NCBI GenBank assembly: GCA_013042695.1
Contig: JABDPQ010000574.1
Location: 1 to 9,315 of the forward strand
Reading direction: 5' to 3'
Length of the DNA stretch: 9,315 nucleotides
Origin: Desulfobacterales bacterium
Lineage (GTDB): Bacteria > Desulfobacterota > Desulfobulbia > Desulfobulbales > Desulfocapsaceae
The notes under the pieces are model-generated. The model saw nothing but the letters and a program-made list of their open reading frames with translations. It was not told the DNA's origin and ran no database searches. The position numbers and the translations under genes were made by a program. Positions 6,369 through 9,315 of the stretch are shown one piece after another (within the stretch, counting starts at the first letter, position 1; every line of letters begins with the position of its first letter).

Positions 6369-7022
6369 ATGAACATACTACTTACCGACCACGAAGTGAG
6401 GTTGCTCGGCTGTCTGATCGAAAAAGAGATGGCAACACCTGACTATTACCCTCTGACGCTCAACGCCTTAGTAAATGCCTGTAACCAGAAATCCAACCGT
6501 AATCCGGTTGTCTCTTTTGACGAAGAAATAGTGCTCTATGGTTTGAACGGCTTGAAGGAGAGCAAGATGATCAGGCAGAGCAATGTAAGCCGGGTTCCCA
6601 AATACGAGCATATTTTTGCAAACGATTTGAAGTTGGTGGCAAGGGAAAAGGCGGTCATTTGCATCCTTATGTTGAGAGGGCCGCAAACCATAGGGGAAAT
6701 TCGTGGCCGTACAGAACGCCTCTATTCTTTTCAAGATCTGGATGAGGTCCAGGAAACACTGTCTACCCTCGAAGATACGGAGCTGGTCAAGAAACTCCCC
6801 CGGCAACCCGGTCGCAAAGAATCTCGCTATACACATCTTTTAAGTGGAGAACCAGGTGAAAATATTGTTGAAGGCGTCGATGATCGACGGGAATCTGAAA
6901 CGGTAATCCTGCGTAAAAAGAATGACCGCTCGGGTGACCTGCAGGAACAACTAGACTTACTGCGCCTGGATTTGCAAAACTTGAAGCTTGAATTTGAGAC
7001 ATTTAAATCGCAGTTTGAGTAG
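6369..7022 (+). CDS. yceH: YceH family protein (DUF480), double winged helix
   Basis: This 217-residue protein has the usual length for YceH. The family hallmark is at the N-terminus: a leucine-rich opening then LIEKEMATPDYYPLTLNALVNACNQK with SNRNPV (17-47). Two winged-helix domains follow one another: about 5-80, and 90-165 ending in LPRQPGRKESRY. The last 30 residues (about 188-217) show a leucine heptad pattern (LQEQLDLLRLDLQNLKLEFETF) that should form a coiled coil. The fold suggests DNA binding, but the biological role of the family is not settled; I give no target. The ribosome site is GGTGA at 6358-6362, 6 nt before the ATG. It diverges from trmO across a palindrome and converges on aroKB with a 99-bp gap. 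It is a single gene, apparently on its own promoter. Confidence 0.92.
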   Translation: MNILLTDHEVRLLGCLIEKEMATPDYYPLTLNALVNACNQKSNRNPVVSFDEEIVLYGLNGLKESKMIRQSNVSRVPKYEHIFANDLKLVAREKAVICILMLRGPQTIGEIRGRTERLYSFQDLDEVQETLSTLEDTELVKKLPRQPGRKESRYTHLLSGEPGENIVEGVDDRRESETVILRKKNDRSGDLQEQLDLLRLDLQNLKLEFETFKSQFE

Positions 7023-7053
7023 CACATAAAAGGTGAATTGTGATTGTAAGTGT

Positions 7054-7077
7054 GTTTTCGACAAGCTTGCTGAAAAC
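7054..7077. repeat. Imperfect palindrome between convergent yceH and aroKB
   Basis: GTTTTC (7054-7059) pairs with GAAAAC (7072-7077), with a further CAAGCTTG core inside (one mismatch and one G-T between). It lies in the convergent gap, where a bidirectional terminator is expected, but there is no T-run after either arm, so the terminator role is only possible. Confidence 0.35.
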
Positions 7078-7121
7078 AGCCAACTCCAACATGTGCTATA
7101 ATCGTCGTCATTTAAATAATT

Positions 7122-8711
7122 TCAGGAAGACATCGCCTGGAGTGTGTCAAGAATATCCTGGTTGCTGAAATTGTCAGCTACAAATACTTGCCCCACCTTC
7201 ACTGGGAGCACGAGTCGGATTGACTGGGCCAATCTTTTCTTATCTCGGCTCATCGCATCAAGTATTGCATGAGGTGAAAGAGTTGTTGGTATTCGATTGG
7301 GTAAACCAACCTTATGCAGAATTAAATTGATACGGTCTTTAAGATGGTGGTCGCAATATCCTAATCTTTCAGAAAGATCTGTAGCTGCAGCAAGCCCCAT
7401 AGCGACGGCTTCGCCATGCCGCACACTATTATTACTTACTTTTTCTATGGCATGGGCAAACGTGTGGCCTATATTCAAATGTTTCCTTATACCTTCATCA
7501 AAGGGATCTTTCTGCACATAGGAAATTTTCACTTGAATAGCTTGAGCGACAAGTGTTTGAATCTCAGAATGAGACGAGTGGAGGGAATCAGTTTTTAAGG
7601 GCCAGCTTCCTTGTTCAACGTTTTCAAAAAGATCGGCATCTGCCAATAAACCGTGCTTAATGACCTCAGCCATACCAGAGACTAATTCCTCTGGAGGCAG
7701 CGTCATGAGCGTGGCCACATCTGCTAAAACCAGGGATGGTTGCTTGAAACTGCCGATTAAATTTTTTCCTTGGGGCAAATCAATACTATTTTTACCACCA
7801 ATGCTGGTATCGGCCATGGCGAGCAGGCTGGTAGGACATTGCACTAAATTGACTCCACGCATAAAGGTGGCAGCAACAAATCCAGCAATATCACCAATGA
7901 CACTGCCCCCCAGCGCAATTATTGTTCCAGATCGATCAAATCCTACCTCGAGGAGCTGATCATAGATAGTCTGCACGGTAGCCAATGTTTTTTGTTGGCT
8001 ACCTCCCCGGATGGTGATGACGTGATCAACGGAACCACAGCTTTGTGCATACATTTTACCGACAACGGTGTCCGTAATCACGATCAACATGCCGTCGGTT
8101 CCCGCTAGTTGACGGGTAAAAGGTAAAATGCCGTTGCCAACAATAAATTCATATGGATGAGCCGGGATATCAATTGCAAAGTGTTTTTGGCTTTTTTGCA
8201 TGAAATTGAATAAATTTTCTGTAATATCAGATGGCTGTGCATCATCTGTTGTCAGTTTCAGAAAACGCTGATAGCCTTTTTTTCTTTTCTGTAAAAGTTC
8301 TACAATTTGCTCGCTTGGATTGGGTACGTCCAGTAGTGGCCTTCGATGATCTTTGTCGCCTTCTAGGCGCGACAATATCTCTTGTGGGGTGGCGACCAAA
8401 CAAAAAACCCTTCCATTGTCACTTAATGCTGCAACGTTAGAGGGGTCTAGCATCAAACGCCCTCCTGTCGAGATAACCAATCCTTCTCTTTGCCCCAGTT
8501 CTTTGGCGATGTTTGCTTCCATTTTACGAAAAGCGGACTCGCCCAAATTTGTAAAAATCTCCGGAATAGTAAGCCCTTGACGTTCTTCAATTAGTTGATC
8601 TGTATCAATAAACTCACGGTTCAACTTCTTGGCCAGCAATTTGCCTACAGTTGTTTTCCCTGTACCCATAAAGCCAGTAAAGATAATGTTTTTTTTGTCG
8701 TTGTTTTGCAT
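7122..8711 (-). CDS. aroKB: Bifunctional shikimate kinase / 3-dehydroquinate synthase (AroK-AroB fusion)
   Basis: This one polypeptide of 529 residues carries two non-consecutive steps of the shikimate pathway. Residues 1-172 are shikimate kinase (shikimate to shikimate-3-phosphate): Walker A GFMGTGKT (13-20), DTD (36-38), R62, the lid HRRPLL (122-127, R124) and R143. Residues 178-529 are 3-dehydroquinate synthase (DAHP to 3-dehydroquinate, NAD and zinc): the NAD loop (266-274), the active-site run TSLLAMADTSIGGKNSID (294-311, K307), and zinc ligands E349, H416 and H432, with H420 beside them. Two usually glycine-only motifs differ: STGGR at 81-85 where kinases have GGG, and LGGSVIGD at 267-274 where the synthase has GGGV. 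Both may be lineage habits. The linker is only about 6-10 residues. No strong ribosome site precedes the ATG. It is transcribed alone. Confidence 0.94.
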   Translation of the reverse strand: MQNNDKKNIIFTGFMGTGKTTVGKLLAKKLNREFIDTDQLIEERQGLTIPEIFTNLGESAFRKMEANIAKELGQREGLVISTGGRLMLDPSNVAALSDNGRVFCLVATPQEILSRLEGDKDHRRPLLDVPNPSEQIVELLQKRKKGYQRFLKLTTDDAQPSDITENLFNFMQKSQKHFAIDIPAHPYEFIVGNGILPFTRQLAGTDGMLIVITDTVVGKMYAQSCGSVDHVITIRGGSQQKTLATVQTIYDQLLEVGFDRSGTIIALGGSVIGDIAGFVAATFMRGVNLVQCPTSLLAMADTSIGGKNSIDLPQGKNLIGSFKQPSLVLADVATLMTLPPEELVSGMAEVIKHGLLADADLFENVEQGSWPLKTDSLHSSHSEIQTLVAQAIQVKISYVQKDPFDEGIRKHLNIGHTFAHAIEKVSNNSVRHGEAVAMGLAAATDLSERLGYCDHHLKDRINLILHKVGLPNRIPTTLSPHAILDAMSRDKKRLAQSIRLVLPVKVGQVFVADNFSNQDILDTLQAMSS

Positions 8712-8760
8712 AGTGTCGAATCGAAATTTAAGAGAAGAGGAAATGGCAATTTTTACTATT

Positions 8761-8788
8761 CTTATAAATACTACCTTAGTTTATTCAA
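8761..8788 (-). promoter_or_regulatory. Likely promoter of aroKB
   Basis: On the minus strand: TTGAAT (8788-8783), a 16-bp spacer and TATAAG (8766-8761). Transcription would begin near 8754, about 43 nt before the ATG. Confidence 0.45.
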
Positions 8789-8850
8789 AGCAATGTGAGG
8801 AGATATTTCTCAATGATTGACAACGATCTTGATGGCAATCTTCAAGTATA

Positions 8851-9123
8851 TCACCAGTAGGAAAGCGCTCCGGCAAATATCTTTCCCATTTCTTCTTTAG
8901 TTATCTGTCTTGCGGCATTTTCGACAACCCGTCGTTGCTTCCAACCCTTGTCGGCAAGTGCGTCAAGGTCATCCGCCGTGTAGCCCACCCCCGACAGTCC
9001 GTTAGGCACCCCGATCGCCCGCATGATATTGATGAGACCATCCGCAAGGTTCTTGCCTGGCCAGCCTTCTGTGTAGTAATCCCGCACCAAGCCGGAAACG
9101 GCGTAGGACATGCCGTGAGGCAT
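8851..9123 (-). pseudogene. Remnant of an iron-dependent alcohol dehydrogenase family gene (hydroxyacid-oxoacid transhydrogenase type)
   Basis: The 90 codons match the C-terminal part of hydroxyacid-oxoacid transhydrogenase (ADHFE1 type), which couples oxidation of 4-hydroxybutyrate to reduction of 2-oxoglutarate. The match begins abruptly at PHGMSYAVSGLVRDY (residues 2-16). It then jumps to LADGLINIMRAIGVPNGLSGVGY and the family's normal C-terminus. The 45 or so residues that should lie between, including the second PHG motif with a metal-binding histidine, are missing, and everything upstream (NAD-binding half, Asp and first His ligands) is absent. A TAA in frame lies seven codons before the ATG. 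Intact members are about 400-430 residues. No active enzyme is possible. Codons are richer in third-position G and C than those of the neighbouring aroKB, so the parent gene may have been acquired. Confidence 0.82.
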
Positions 9124-9186
9124 CAGTTCTGAAATAGAACTTTATTCTCCTGTATAGGATAGACCTGCGTTTCATATCTGTCAATA

Positions 9187-9238
9187 AAATAATTCAAGGC
9201 AGCTCTGTATCCAGTTGGTAATGGCTGGAAAATTATTT
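9187..9238. repeat. Nested inverted repeat near the right edge
   Basis: The outer arms AAATAATT (9187-9194) and AATTATTT (9231-9238) enclose inner arms TCCAG (9210-9214) and CTGGA (9225-9229). It sits in non-coding DNA upstream of the dehydrogenase remnant. It may be a terminator for a gene outside, or an insertion-sequence end; nothing decides. Confidence 0.4.
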
Positions 9239-9315
9239 GAGTCAGTAAATAACAATTTAAAATTATTATGATTTATCGGAAATATGAGCGGTGAAGGATA
9301 CGGTGCTGAGCCGAG

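Noticed and set aside
7094..7102. Extended -10 TGCTATAAT on + running into aroKB antisense
   Set aside because: No matching -35 at proper distance; a single box in AT-rich DNA is weak evidence.
6827..7111. 94-codon minus frame opposite the end of yceH
   Set aside because: It is the antisense shadow of yceH; low-complexity Ser/Arg-rich product without family features.
9291..9315. Possible start of a new + gene (GAAGGA then GTG at 9303)
   Set aside because: Only four codons are visible before the window ends.

Overview
The window is bacterial and looks like an AT-leaning chromosomal region of a Gram-negative anaerobe or facultative anaerobe. My best guess is a deltaproteobacterium (Desulfobacterota, sulfate-reducer type). 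The guess rests on three things: a shikimate kinase/3-dehydroquinate synthase fusion (AroK-AroB order), a fused iron-type ABC permease, and the debris of a hydroxyacid-oxoacid transhydrogenase gene. It is inferred from gene style only and is not firm.

Layout. Positions 1-3107 hold the end of an ABC import operon: a large two-domain permease whose 5' end lies outside the window, then its ATPase with a TOBE domain. This is the Fbp/Afu (ferric iron or sugar-phosphate) type; the binding protein would lie upstream. Positions 3108-4606 are looser and accessory-like. They hold a lone VOC (glyoxalase-fold) gene, a decayed C-terminal piece of an IS66-type transposase directly behind it, about 370 bp without a convincing gene but with small inverted repeats, a 66-residue zinc-ribbon protein, and a 65-nt in-register hairpin. 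Positions 4607-7022 hold housekeeping genes of translation and regulation: rsgA (ribosome-assembly GTPase) on +, a short-form TrmO/TsaA tRNA methyltransferase on -, and yceH (DUF480) on +. The last two diverge from a 174-bp intergenic region with a perfect 20-bp palindrome between their apparent promoters. Positions 7122-8711 (-) hold the bifunctional aroKB. Positions 8851-9123 (-) are the wreck of an iron-dependent alcohol dehydrogenase family gene (hydroxyacid-oxoacid transhydrogenase type), missing its whole 5' part and an internal segment. The last 190 bp hold only inverted repeats.

How the genes work together. The permease and ATPase form one transporter. The other genes look like independent units: convergent pairs rsgA/trmO and yceH/aroKB, divergent pair trmO/yceH. 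I see no CRISPR array, tRNA, rRNA, phage module or recognisable defence system, and no clearly new multi-gene system. The items most worth a second look are the shared palindrome at trmO/yceH, the two glycine-motif substitutions in AroKB, the two gene wrecks, and the small zinc-ribbon gene with its downstream hairpin.
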